A stretch of 64,000 bases of DNA from Mycobacterium sp. Root135 (GTDB taxonomy: Bacteria > Actinomycetota > Actinomycetes > Mycobacteriales > Mycobacteriaceae), in contig NZ_LMEZ01000005.1 of NCBI RefSeq assembly GCF_001426545.1, positions 1,077,333-1,141,332 of the forward strand, written 5' to 3'. Shown in pieces: positions 8,658 to 17,049 of the stretch. The position numbers were made by a program, and so were the translations under genes. The first letter of the stretch is position 1. The number at the start of each line of letters is the position of its first letter. The notes under the pieces were generated by a model. That model worked only from the letters and a program-made list of their open reading frames with translations, had not been told where the DNA came from and ran no database searches.

Positions 8658-11600
8658 GCTGCACTCTTCGCGGACTTGGCGGACGAACCGCCCCGCTTCT
8701 TGCGCTTCGGACCCCACGGTGCGATCGGGTTGCCCTGCCACCGCGTCGACGGAGGTACCTCGTCGCCGCGCATCACCAGCGAGGCGGGGCCGACGGTGGC
8801 GCCCGCACCGATCTTCGCGGCGGGCAGTGCCACGCAATGCGGCCCGAGCGTCGCGCCCGCCTCGAGGGTGACGGTGTCCAAGCGCATGATCCGGTCGTGG
8901 AAGAGGTGGGTCTGCACGACGCAGCCGCGGCTCACCGTCGCACCGTCGCCGACGGTGACGAGGTCGGCCTCCGGCAGCCAGTAGGTCTCACACCAGACGC
9001 CGCGACCGATCTTGGCGCCCAAGGCCCGCAGCCACAGGTTCATCACCGGGGTCCCGCTCGCCGCCCTGGCGAACCACGGTGCGGCGACGGTCTCGACGAA
9101 CGTGTCGGACACCTCGTTGCGCCACACGAACGAGGACCACAGCGGATGTTCCTTGGCCTCGATCCGTCCCACCCACAGCCACTTGGCCAGCACGGCGATG
9201 CCGCCGGCCACCGCACCGGTGACGATGAGGACCAGCCCGCAGGCGAGCGACGCCAGCACCCAGCCGAACTCGGTCGCCAGCGCTTGCAGCGCGGCCAGCA
9301 TGGCGACGCCGATCGCGAACGTGACGACCATCGGCAACAACCGGCAGGTTTCGACCATGCCGCGCATCATCTTCAGCTTGCGGGACGGCTCGAACGTGCG
9401 AAGGGCGTCGGCCGCGGTCGGTTGTCTGCGCAGCCGGACCGGGGGACTTCCGAGCCACGACGAGCCGGCCTTGGCCTTGTGCGGTGTCGCGCTGAGGACG
9501 GCGACGAGGCCGTCGTCGGGCACGCGCCTGCCCGGTTGGGTGATGCCGGAGTTGCCGAGGAACGCGCGCTTGCCGATGGTCGCGGTGGCGACGTGAATCC
9601 ACCCGCCGCCGAGTTCGTAGGACGCGACCATGGTGTCGTCGGCCAGGAAGGCGCCATCTTCGACGACGGTGAACTTCGGCGTCATCAGCGTGGTCGAGAT
9701 CTCGGTGCCCTGGCCAATCTTCGCGCCCAACAAGCGCATCCAGCCCGGCGTCAGCAGGCTCGCATAGATGGGGAAGAGGTAGTTGCGCGCGGCGTCCATG
9801 AGCCGTTCGGTGGTCCACAGTTGCCAGCCCACCCTGCTGCGCACGGGGTGATATCCCTCGCGCAGGCCGAGCGACATCAACCGGACGCCAAGCACCGTCA
9901 GCACGGCATAGAGGAACACCGCGACGGCGGTCGCGACGGGCGTCCACGCCAGCGCGGGCCAGATCGCGTCGCCCAACGAGGCGGTGTCGCGGATCGCCCA
10001 CCCCACCACCGCGAGACCCGCGCCGAGCGCGAGCAGCGGGACCGCGCCGAGCAGGATCGACGTCACGCCGAACATCGCCACCCAGAGCGGTGCGCGTGGG
10101 GGCCGCTCGTCGGGCCAGGGATGGCGCGCCTTGCCGGACTTCATGGCAGGCGATCCCTTCCAGTACTGGCCGGCCTTGACCTTGCCGACCACCCCGGATC
10201 CCGGTGCGACGTCGGCGTTCTTGCCGACCACGGCGCCGGGCAGCAGCGTGGTCCGCGCGCCAACGGTGGCGTCGTTGCCGACGGTGATCTCGCCGACGTG
10301 AAAGAGGTCGCCGTCGATCCAGTGCCCGGTGAGATCCACCTCCGGCTCGATGGAGCACCGGTGGCCGAGGGTCAGCATGCCGGTGACGGGCGGGGCCGAG
10401 TGCAGGTCGACGCCCTTGCCGACCCTGTTGCCGAGCGCACGGGCGTAGTACACCAACCACGGTGCGCCCGCGAGGTTTTCGGCACCGCTCGCTTCACCGA
10501 GTCGTTCGGCGAGCCACACTCTCAGATGCACCGAACCGCCGCGGCGGTAGGTGCCCGGCGCCAGGCTGCCGATCAGGATGCGTGCGCCGATCACCGCGAT
10601 GGCCATCCGGCCAATCGGGGTGACGAAGAGGATGAAACCCGCCAGCAGCAGCCACCAGTCGACCGGCACCGCCCACGACGACAACTGCCATCTGGCCGCA
10701 ATGTCGTTCAGCAGCGCCAGCCACACCACCCACTGCATGCCGGCCAGCGTGGACAGCGGCACCGACGCCGCGATCTGTGCCAACTCCGTCGCCCTGGAAA
10801 CCGGTTTCACGACGCGGGTTTCGACGGCGACCGAGGGGTCGAGCTCGTCGAGGTAGCCTGCCAGCGAGCCGAGTCGGGGATGGTCGTAGAGGTCGGCGAC
10901 CGTCACCTCCGGGTACCGCGCGCGCAGCGCGGCCACCAGTTGCGCCGCCGACAGCGAACCGCCGCCGAGGGCGAAGAAGTCCTCCTCCGGCCCGGCCACC
11001 GGGGCCGCGAGCACCTCGCGCCACAGGCCCGCCACCCAGCCGGTGGTGCCGGCGAGATCGGGGTTGACGGCGTCGTCGGCGGAGTCGTCGAGGGGCCAGG
11101 GGAGGGCGTTGCGGTCGACCTTGCCCGACGTCCTCGTCGGAAGTTCTTCGAGCAGAACGAGTCTGGGCACCAGCGCCGCCGGCAGCGACTCGGCCAGCGC
11201 GACGCGGGCCGCCGCCAGGTCGAAGTTGGGGTCGGCGCTGGCGACGTAACCGACCAACAGCGGGGTACCGCTCGCGGTCTTCCGCACTGCCGCCGCACCG
11301 CCGCTGACGCCGGGCAGGTTCATCAGCGCCGAGTCGACCTCTCCGAGCTCGATGCGCCGCCCGCCGACCTTCACCTGGTCGTCGGCGCGGCCCTGGAAGT
11401 ACAGCCCGTCGGACTCCAGCCGCACCAGGTCACCGCTGCGATAGGCCCGCGACCACCCGAGGGTCGGCATCGGCGCGTACTTCTCGGCGTCCTTGTCGGG
11501 ATCGAGGTAGCGGGCCAGCCCGACGCCACCGATCACCAGCTCGCCGATCTCGCCGAGGGGGACGGGGTTGCCGCCGGAGTCGACGACGGCCAGATCCCAG

Positions 11601-12568
11601 CCCACCAGGGGAAGTCCGATGCTGACGGGGCCCGTGCCCTCGAGCTTCGCCAGGCACGCCACGACGGTCGCCTCGGTGGGGCCGTAGGTGTTCCACACCT
11701 CGCGGCCTTCGACGGCCAGTCGGTCGGCGAGTTCGGGAGGGCAGGCCTCGCCGCCGAAGATCAGCAGCCGCACCGCTTCGAGGGCCTCGGCGGGCCACAG
11801 CGCTGCCAGCGTCGGCACCGTGGAGACGACGGTGATGTCGCGCGACACCAGCCACGGACCAAGATCCATTCCGCTTCGGACCAGGGACCGGGGGGCGGGC
11901 ACCAGGCACGCGCCGTATCGCCACGCCAGCCACATCTCCTCGCAGGAGGCGTCGAACGCGACGGACAGCCCCGCGAGGACACGGTCGCCGGGGCCGATCG
12001 GGTTGTCCTGAACGAAGGCCTCCGCCTCGGCGTCGACGAACGCGGCGGCGTTGCGGTGGGTCACCGCGACGCCCTTGGGGGTACCGGTGGAACCGGAGGT
12101 GAAGATGATCCACGCGTCGTCGCGGGGCATGGGGTGTCCGGCGCGCCACCCGCGCGACGAGCCGGGGCCGCGAACCAGCCCGAGGTCGGTGATGATGGCG
12201 ACGACGCCGGCCTCGCCGAACACCAGGTCGGCCCGCTCCTGCGGATCGTCGGCGTCGACCGGTACGTAGGCCGCGCCGGTGGCCAGGGCCGACAGGATGG
12301 CGACGTAGAGCGCGTAGCTGCCCGACGGCATCCGGATGCCGATGCGGTCGCCGCGACCGATACCCCGCGCGGCCAGCCACGCCACGCTCTCCTCGACGTC
12401 GGCGATCAGCTCGGCGTACGTCAGCTGCACCTCGCCGTCGTCCAGTGCGGGTGCGTCGGGATGGCGGGCGGCGGTCGCTTGCAAGACGTCGATCAGCGTC
12501 CGCGGTTCCGGTGCCCGCTCCGACAACAGGTATTGCGCGGGGATGTCCGGCCGAGCGTCCGTTGTCAC
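8654..12568 (-). CDS. Pls/PosA-family membrane-bound single-module peptide synthetase, predicted lysine-activating
   Basis: Protein of 1304 residues. Adenylation domain at about 20-500: IIFTSGSTGTPKG (155), NTYGPTE (290), YRSGDLVR (373), SGKVDR before the carrier domain. Carrier protein with its phosphopantetheine serine in GGGSLSAAQ (about 536). Then paired membrane segments alternate with three tandem hexapeptide-type (left-handed beta-helix) domains at about 708-806, 933-1043 and 1173-1284, ending in a lysine-rich tail. Length and order match the epsilon-poly-lysine synthetase Pls (A-T-six TM-three terminal domains). Aligning to GrsA, I read the specificity code as DAESIGTVVK, close to the lysine code DAESIGSVAK that I recall. 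It heads the operon with the M1 peptidase. The product in mycobacteria is unknown to me. Confidence 0.88.
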   Translation of the reverse strand: MTTDARPDIPAQYLLSERAPEPRTLIDVLQATAARHPDAPALDDGEVQLTYAELIADVEESVAWLAARGIGRGDRIGIRMPSGSYALYVAILSALATGAAYVPVDADDPQERADLVFGEAGVVAIITDLGLVRGPGSSRGWRAGHPMPRDDAWIIFTSGSTGTPKGVAVTHRNAAAFVDAEAEAFVQDNPIGPGDRVLAGLSVAFDASCEEMWLAWRYGACLVPAPRSLVRSGMDLGPWLVSRDITVVSTVPTLAALWPAEALEAVRLLIFGGEACPPELADRLAVEGREVWNTYGPTEATVVACLAKLEGTGPVSIGLPLVGWDLAVVDSGGNPVPLGEIGELVIGGVGLARYLDPDKDAEKYAPMPTLGWSRAYRSGDLVRLESDGLYFQGRADDQVKVGGRRIELGEVDSALMNLPGVSGGAAAVRKTASGTPLLVGYVASADPNFDLAAARVALAESLPAALVPRLVLLEELPTRTSGKVDRNALPWPLDDSADDAVNPDLAGTTGWVAGLWREVLAAPVAGPEEDFFALGGGSLSAAQLVAALRARYPEVTVADLYDHPRLGSLAGYLDELDPSVAVETRVVKPVSRATELAQIAASVPLSTLAGMQWVVWLALLNDIAARWQLSSWAVPVDWWLLLAGFILFVTPIGRMAIAVIGARILIGSLAPGTYRRGGSVHLRVWLAERLGEASGAENLAGAPWLVYYARALGNRVGKGVDLHSAPPVTGMLTLGHRCSIEPEVDLTGHWIDGDLFHVGEITVGNDATVGARTTLLPGAVVGKNADVAPGSGVVGKVKAGQYWKGSPAMKSGKARHPWPDERPPRAPLWVAMFGVTSILLGAVPLLALGAGLAVVGWAIRDTASLGDAIWPALAWTPVATAVAVFLYAVLTVLGVRLMSLGLREGYHPVRSRVGWQLWTTERLMDAARNYLFPIYASLLTPGWMRLLGAKIGQGTEISTTLMTPKFTVVEDGAFLADDTMVASYELGGGWIHVATATIGKRAFLGNSGITQPGRRVPDDGLVAVLSATPHKAKAGSSWLGSPPVRLRRQPTAADALRTFEPSRKLKMMRGMVETCRLLPMVVTFAIGVAMLAALQALATEFGWVLASLACGLVLIVTGAVAGGIAVLAKWLWVGRIEAKEHPLWSSFVWRNEVSDTFVETVAAPWFARAASGTPVMNLWLRALGAKIGRGVWCETYWLPEADLVTVGDGATVSRGCVVQTHLFHDRIMRLDTVTLEAGATLGPHCVALPAAKIGAGATVGPASLVMRGDEVPPSTRWQGNPIAPWGPKRKKRGGSSAKSAKSAA

Positions 12569-12574
12569 GGGTAC

Positions 12575-12580
12575 AAACTA
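12575..12580 (-). promoter_or_regulatory. Candidate -10 element for the peptide synthetase operon
   Basis: On the minus strand TAGTTT fits the mycobacterial TANNNT -10 pattern and ends 6 nt before the GTG at 12568, which would give a leaderless transcript. No good -35 is visible. The call rests on spacing only. Confidence 0.3.
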
Positions 12581-12692
12581 CTAAGCCCGACCCCGTCTTC
12601 CACGCCGCGCCACGTCATCGCACTCGATACCGATGGATTCCGCGTGATTGCAACCATCGCCCGTCGTCGACGGCACGTCTAACCTCGCGGAG

Positions 12693-13088
12693 GTGCGGCT
12701 ATTCGTGGTAGACGGGGCTGAAGACAACTGGAGTGAATTGACGGCCGGTGGTGACCCCACCGTGCGGTTGGCGGCTTCCGACCTGCAGCGGGCCCAACGT
12801 GGCCGCGCGCGGATCCGGTCCGACCGCGGCGAGGTGGAGGTGATCCTCGACGTCACGGTCGCCGTGGCACCCGACTTCCGCTCCGTGCGTGAGCTGGCGA
12901 TAGTCGACGACGGAACCCTGCGCTACGCGGGCACCGTCGACGGGTTGGCCGGTTTGATCCACGACATCGAGGTGGCAGGCGTCGCCGACGGCGTCACCCT
13001 CATCGCGGCATCGCCGCGCGTCGACCTGCGGGAGTTGGGTCGTGACGTGTTGCAGCGGCTGGCCGTCTGGGGCCGTAAGTCGGCCTGA
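12693..13088 (+). CDS. Hypothetical protein, C-terminus resembling a luciferase-like monooxygenase tail
   Basis: Protein of 131 residues from GTG 12693 (open frame back to 12648). It reads as real coding sequence, with no signal peptide or membrane segment. Residues about 75-131 (GTVDGLAGLIHDIEVAGVADG, then VDLRELGRDVLQRL) resemble the C-terminal segment of bacterial luciferase-like flavin/F420 oxidoreductases, which end with a similar gate helix. The catalytic barrel is missing. It may be a degenerate or stand-alone accessory domain. It is divergent from the peptide synthetase and precedes the glucarate operon, whose promoter lies downstream of it. Function unknown. Confidence 0.55.
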   Translation: MRLFVVDGAEDNWSELTAGGDPTVRLAASDLQRAQRGRARIRSDRGEVEVILDVTVAVAPDFRSVRELAIVDDGTLRYAGTVDGLAGLIHDIEVAGVADGVTLIAASPRVDLRELGRDVLQRLAVWGRKSA

Positions 13089-13101
13089 CGCCCCGCTACC
13101 G

Positions 13102-13122
13102 CTAATGCAATACCAGCATTAG
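13102..13122. promoter_or_regulatory. Inverted repeat with LysR-type T-N11-A core upstream of the glucarate operon
   Basis: The sequence is CTAATGC, 7 nt, GCATTAG: a perfect 7-bp dyad. It contains T(13106)-N11-A(13118), the LysR-type box. Its centre at 13112 lies about 65 bp before the inferred transcription start, where LysR recognition sites normally sit. The lysR gene at the end of this operon is the obvious ligand-responsive partner. The sequence is direct; the binding is inferred. Confidence 0.55.
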
Positions 13123-13139
13123 TCGGTGCGACATCGGTC

Positions 13140-13169
13140 TTGGACATGAATCGATCCTGGACCTAGCGT
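13140..13169 (+). promoter_or_regulatory. Candidate promoter of the glucarate operon
   Basis: TTGGAC (13140-13145), an 18-nt spacer, and TAGCGT (13164-13169). The -10 ends 7 nt before the GTG at 13177, so the transcript would be essentially leaderless. A GGAGG at 13171-13175 lies only 1 nt from the GTG, too close to act as a ribosome-binding site, which favours leaderless initiation. Confidence 0.45.
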
Positions 13170-13176
13170 TGGAGGC

Positions 13177-14769
13177 GTGACACACACGGCTGAGCACACC
13201 CTCCAGGGACAGATGATCATCGCCGGCGAACTCGTCGCAGGCGGCGGCACCGAAATCCGCGCCTTCGACCCCAACGCCGGTAGCGAGATCGAACCCGCCT
13301 ATCACTACGGCAACGACAGCCACGTCGAGCGGGCTTGCGCGGCCGCCGCCGCCGCCTTCGGCGAATACCGCGCCACCACCTCCGCGCGCCGCGCCGCCTT
13401 CCTCGAGCGGATCGCCGAGAACATCGAAGCGCTGCGCGACGCGTTGGTCGCCAGGGCGACCGCCGAGACCGGCCTGCCGACGGCGCGCCTCACCGGCGAG
13501 GTTGGCCGCACCACCGGTCAGCTCCGGCTGTTCGCCGAAGTGTTGCGCGAGGGCAGCTGGAACGGCGCCCGCATCGATCCCGCCCTGCCTGATCGTGCCC
13601 CGCTGCCGCGCCCCGACATCCGCCAGCGCGCAATACCGCTCGGCCCCGTCGCCGTGTTCGGTGCCAGCAACTTCCCGCTCGCCTTCTCGGTCGCCGGCGG
13701 CGACACCGCGTCGGCGCTGGCGGCGGGTTGCCCCGTCGTCGTCAAGGCGCACGACGCCCATCCCGGCACCTCCGAACTGGTCGGCCGCGCCATCGCCGAC
13801 GCCGTCGCGGACTCCGGTCTGCCCGCAGGCACCTTCTCGATGCTGTTCGGGTCCGGCCCCGGACTCGGCACTGCGCTCGTCACCGATCCGAGGATCAAGG
13901 CGGTCGGTTTCACCGGATCCCGTTTCGCGGGAATGGCTCTCGTCGCCGCAGCGGCCGGACGCCAAGAGCCCATCCCGGTCTACGCAGAGATGAGCTCGAT
14001 CAACCCGGTCTTCCTTCTCGACGGCGCCTTGGCCAATCGCGCAGCCGAGCTCGGCGGTGCATTCGTCGCCTCGCTGACGATGGGATCGGGCCAGTTCTGC
14101 ACGAACCCCGGTCTGGTCATCGCAGTCGACGGACCCGATCTCGACACCTTCGTCGCGGCCGCCAAGGACGCGGTGGGACAAGCGCAGGCGACGCCGATGC
14201 TGACGCCGAACATCGCCGCCAACTACGCGAAGGGCGTCGCCGCCCTCGACGCCGACGCCGACCTCGTCGTGCGCGGAGCTGCCGGCGACGATCGCACGAC
14301 CTGCCAGGCCGCGCTGTTCAGCACCGACGCCACCACCTTCCGAGACTCCGAAGCGCTCCAAGCCGAGGTGTTCGGTGCCTCCAGCGTCGTCGTGCGGTGC
14401 GCCGACGTCGCCGAAATGGCTTCCGTCATCAACGGTCTCGAGGGTCAGCTGACGGCGACGCTGCACGTCGACGACTCCGACCACGACCAGGCCGCCGAGC
14501 TAATCCCGCTGCTGGAACTCAAGGTCGGACGCATCCTGTTCAACGGCTGGCCGACGGGTGTCGAGGTCTGCCACGCCATGGTCCACGGTGGACCGTCACC
14601 TGCCACCTCCGACTCCCGCACCACCTCCGTCGGAGGCCGCGCAATCGAGCGGTTCCTGCGACCGGTGTGCTACCAGAACGTCCCGAAGGCTTTGCTGCCC
14701 AGTGCCATTGCCGACGGAAACCCCGACGGACTGTGGCGCCGCATCGACGGCCAACTCACCCAAGACTGA
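13177..14769 (+). CDS. 2,5-dioxovalerate (alpha-ketoglutarate semialdehyde) dehydrogenase, NADP-dependent
   Basis: Aldehyde dehydrogenase of 530 residues, the length usual for the ketoglutarate-semialdehyde branch. Visible motifs are VFGASNFPLAFSVAGGD, the cofactor loop GFTGSRFAG, the general base in YAEMSSINP (about 271) and the nucleophile in GSGQFCTNPG (about Cys308). It oxidises 2-oxoglutarate semialdehyde to 2-oxoglutarate, the last step of D-glucarate and galactarate breakdown. It is followed 31 bp later by kdgD and then gudD, so all three enzymes of the route lie together. The GTG start is set by the -10 immediately upstream. Candidate LysR operator at 13102-13122. Confidence 0.88.
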   Translation: MTHTAEHTLQGQMIIAGELVAGGGTEIRAFDPNAGSEIEPAYHYGNDSHVERACAAAAAAFGEYRATTSARRAAFLERIAENIEALRDALVARATAETGLPTARLTGEVGRTTGQLRLFAEVLREGSWNGARIDPALPDRAPLPRPDIRQRAIPLGPVAVFGASNFPLAFSVAGGDTASALAAGCPVVVKAHDAHPGTSELVGRAIADAVADSGLPAGTFSMLFGSGPGLGTALVTDPRIKAVGFTGSRFAGMALVAAAAGRQEPIPVYAEMSSINPVFLLDGALANRAAELGGAFVASLTMGSGQFCTNPGLVIAVDGPDLDTFVAAAKDAVGQAQATPMLTPNIAANYAKGVAALDADADLVVRGAAGDDRTTCQAALFSTDATTFRDSEALQAEVFGASSVVVRCADVAEMASVINGLEGQLTATLHVDDSDHDQAAELIPLLELKVGRILFNGWPTGVEVCHAMVHGGPSPATSDSRTTSVGGRAIERFLRPVCYQNVPKALLPSAIADGNPDGLWRRIDGQLTQD

Positions 14770-14800
14770 CCGAATCACCCTGCGACCAAGGAGTCACGAC

Positions 14801-15730
14801 ATGCTGGACGGCGTTCTGTTCTTTCCCGTCACCCCCTTCGACGACAACGGCGAGGTCGACCTGACGCGGCTCGCCGAGCACGTCGCCAAGGGCGTCGACG
14901 CCGGTCCCGGTGGAGTCTTCATCGCTTGTGGCACAGGCGAATTCCACGCACTCGAAGCCGTCGAGTTCGCCGGCATCGTGCGCACCGCGGTCGAGGCGAC
15001 CGGTGGGCGGGTGCCGGTCTATGCGGGCGCCGGCGGCTCGGTGGCCCAGGCCAAGATCTTCGCGAAGGCGGCCGCCGAGGCGGGCGCCGACGGCCTGCTG
15101 TTGCTGCCGCCGTACCTGGTCACCATGCCCCAGCGCGGGCTGGTCGACTACACCCGCGAGGTCGCGGGCGCCACCGTCCTTCCGGTGATCGTCTACAACC
15201 GCGGCAACGCGCGCTACTCGGAGGCATCGGCCATCGAGGTCGCCCACTTCCCGAACGTGGTCGGTTTCAAGGACGGAACGGGTGACGTCGACATGGTCGC
15301 CCGCATCGTGCGCGCCGTCACCGACGCACTCGAACCCACCGGCAAGCCGTTCCAGTTCTTCAACGGTCTGCCCACCGCGGAGGTGTCACAGCAGGCCTAC
15401 CGCGCGATCGGTGTCACGCTGTACTCGTCGGCCACCTTTGCGTTCGCACCGGAACTCGCGCTGGCGTTCTACGAGGCGCTCGAGCGCGACGACGAGGCGC
15501 TGATCGCGGCGCTGCTGCGCGACTTCTTCCATCCCCTCGTTCGGTTGCGCGACACCGTGCCCGGCTACGCGGTGTCGCTGATCAAGGCGGGCGTGAGCAT
15601 GGAAGGCGTTGCGGCAGGACCGGTTCGGCCGCCACTGATCATGCCGTCGCCCGAGGATCGTGACACGCTGGCCGACATCATCGCGGCCGGGCGCGCAGTG
15701 ATCGCCGGCGAACTCGCGGTCGTCAGCTGA
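14801..15730 (+). CDS. kdgD: 5-dehydro-4-deoxyglucarate dehydratase
   Basis: Protein of 309 residues of the dihydrodipicolinate-synthase/N-acetylneuraminate lyase superfamily. The Schiff-base lysine is in VVGFKDGTGD (about 157) and the catalytic tyrosine in VIVYNRG (about 131); the entry loop GTGEFHAL is typical of KdgD. It dehydrates and decarboxylates 5-keto-4-deoxyglucarate to 2-oxoglutarate semialdehyde, feeding the enzyme encoded just upstream. AAGGAG at 14788-14793 is a good ribosome-binding site for the ATG. Its stop overlaps the gudD start as TGATG. Confidence 0.92.
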   Translation: MLDGVLFFPVTPFDDNGEVDLTRLAEHVAKGVDAGPGGVFIACGTGEFHALEAVEFAGIVRTAVEATGGRVPVYAGAGGSVAQAKIFAKAAAEAGADGLLLLPPYLVTMPQRGLVDYTREVAGATVLPVIVYNRGNARYSEASAIEVAHFPNVVGFKDGTGDVDMVARIVRAVTDALEPTGKPFQFFNGLPTAEVSQQAYRAIGVTLYSSATFAFAPELALAFYEALERDDEALIAALLRDFFHPLVRLRDTVPGYAVSLIKAGVSMEGVAAGPVRPPLIMPSPEDRDTLADIIAAGRAVIAGELAVVS

Positions 15731-16983
15731 TGGCCCTGATCACCGGCGCCCGCATTACGCCGGTGGCCTTCGCCGACCCGCCGCTGCTCAACACCGTCGG
15801 CGTCCACCAGCCGTTTGCGCTGCGCGCGATCATCCAGCTGGACACCGATGCCGGCCTCGTCGGCCTGGGGGAGACCTACGCCGACACCAGGCACCTGGCC
15901 CGCCTCGAGGCCGCGGCCGAGGCCATCGTCGGTCTGGACGTGTTCGCGCTCAACGTCATTCGTGCCACCATTGCGCGGCGGTTGGCCGGCGACGACGCCG
16001 CGGTCGGCACGGCGGGCATGATCACCTCGGCGAGCGCCGTCGACCAGGTGTTCTCGCCGTTCGAGGTGGCCTGCCTGGACGTTCAGGGCCACCTCACCGG
16101 CAGGCCGGTCTCGGATTTGCTCGGCGGCAAGATCCGTGACGAGGTTCCGTTCAGCGCCTACCTCTTCTACAAGTGGGCGGCCCATCCTGGCGGGGAACCC
16201 GACGCCTGGGGCGAGGCCATCGACCCGGCCGGAATCGTCGCCCAGGCCACCCGCATGATCGACGAATACGGCTTCACCGCAATCAAACTCAAGGGTGGCG
16301 TGTTTCCTCCCGACGAGGAGATGAAGGCCGTCGAGGCGCTCCGCGAGGCATTCCCCGACCACCCGCTGCGGCTCGACCCCAATGCCGCGTGGACGCCCCA
16401 GACGTCGGTCAAGGTGGCTGCGGGCCTGGCCGGCGTCCTCGAGTATCTCGAGGATCCGACGCCAGGCCTTGACGGGATGGCAGAGGTCGCGGCGCAGTCG
16501 CCGATGCCGTTGGCCACCAACATGTGCGTGGTCGCGTTCGACCAACTCGCACCGTCGGTCGCGAAGGACTCCGTGAAGGTGGTGCTGTCCGACCACCACT
16601 ACTGGGGCGGGCTGCACCGATCGCGACTATTGGCCGGCATTTGCGACACCTTCGGGCTCGGTCTGTCGATGCACTCCAATTCTCATCTGGGCATCAGCTT
16701 GGCGGCGATGGTGCACCTCGCCGGCGCCACCCCGAATCTGAGCTACGCCTGCGACACCCACTGGCCGTGGAAGACCGAGGAGGTCGTGAAGGCCGGTGTG
16801 CTCGAGTTCCGAGACGGTGCGGTGGCAGTGCCGACCACCCCGGGCCTCGGCGTGGAGATCGACGACGACGCCCTCGGTGCGCTGCACGAGCAGTACCTGC
16901 GGTGCGGGATCCGGGACCGCGACGACACCGGCTACATGCGGAGCATCCACCCCGAATTCGAGAACACCAAGCCGCGCTGGTAG
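15730..16983 (+). CDS. gudD: Glucarate dehydratase family protein (enolase superfamily)
   Basis: Protein of 417 residues. An N-terminal capping domain (1-130) precedes the barrel with KLKGG (catalytic Lys pair near 186-188), the metal ligands in LRLDPNAAW, EYLEDPTPG and LATNM, and the His/Asp dyad in LSMHSNSHLG and YACDTHWPW. These are hallmarks of glucarate-dehydratase-type members, which make 5-keto-4-deoxyglucarate from D-glucarate. It is more divergent from the E. coli enzyme than the second copy at 27058. Operon context with kdgD and the semialdehyde dehydrogenase makes glucarate (or a close aldarate) the likely substrate. Translation is coupled to kdgD. Confidence 0.88.
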   Translation: MALITGARITPVAFADPPLLNTVGVHQPFALRAIIQLDTDAGLVGLGETYADTRHLARLEAAAEAIVGLDVFALNVIRATIARRLAGDDAAVGTAGMITSASAVDQVFSPFEVACLDVQGHLTGRPVSDLLGGKIRDEVPFSAYLFYKWAAHPGGEPDAWGEAIDPAGIVAQATRMIDEYGFTAIKLKGGVFPPDEEMKAVEALREAFPDHPLRLDPNAAWTPQTSVKVAAGLAGVLEYLEDPTPGLDGMAEVAAQSPMPLATNMCVVAFDQLAPSVAKDSVKVVLSDHHYWGGLHRSRLLAGICDTFGLGLSMHSNSHLGISLAAMVHLAGATPNLSYACDTHWPWKTEEVVKAGVLEFRDGAVAVPTTPGLGVEIDDDALGALHEQYLRCGIRDRDDTGYMRSIHPEFENTKPRW

Positions 16984-16992
16984 CTACACTCA

Positions 16993-17023
16993 TACCCGAA
17001 TCGGCGTGCATTCGCCGCGGGTA
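16993..17023. terminator. Hairpin between gudD and lysR
   Basis: TACCCG (16993-16998) and CGGCG (17002-17006) pair with CGCCG (17013-17017) and CGGGTA (17018-17023) around a TGCATT loop: 11 bp with a single 3-nt bulge. It begins 9 nt after the gudD stop. It could terminate most operon transcripts before lysR or stabilise the upstream mRNA. There is no U-run. Confidence 0.5.
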
Positions 17024-17049
17024 ATACTGAGAGTGCATCGGAGTTCACC

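Noticed and set aside
8837..12682. A 1281-codon plus-strand open frame opposite the peptide synthetase
   Set aside because: Composition is Arg/Gly/His-rich nonsense with no motif, while the minus strand shows all adenylation and carrier motifs.
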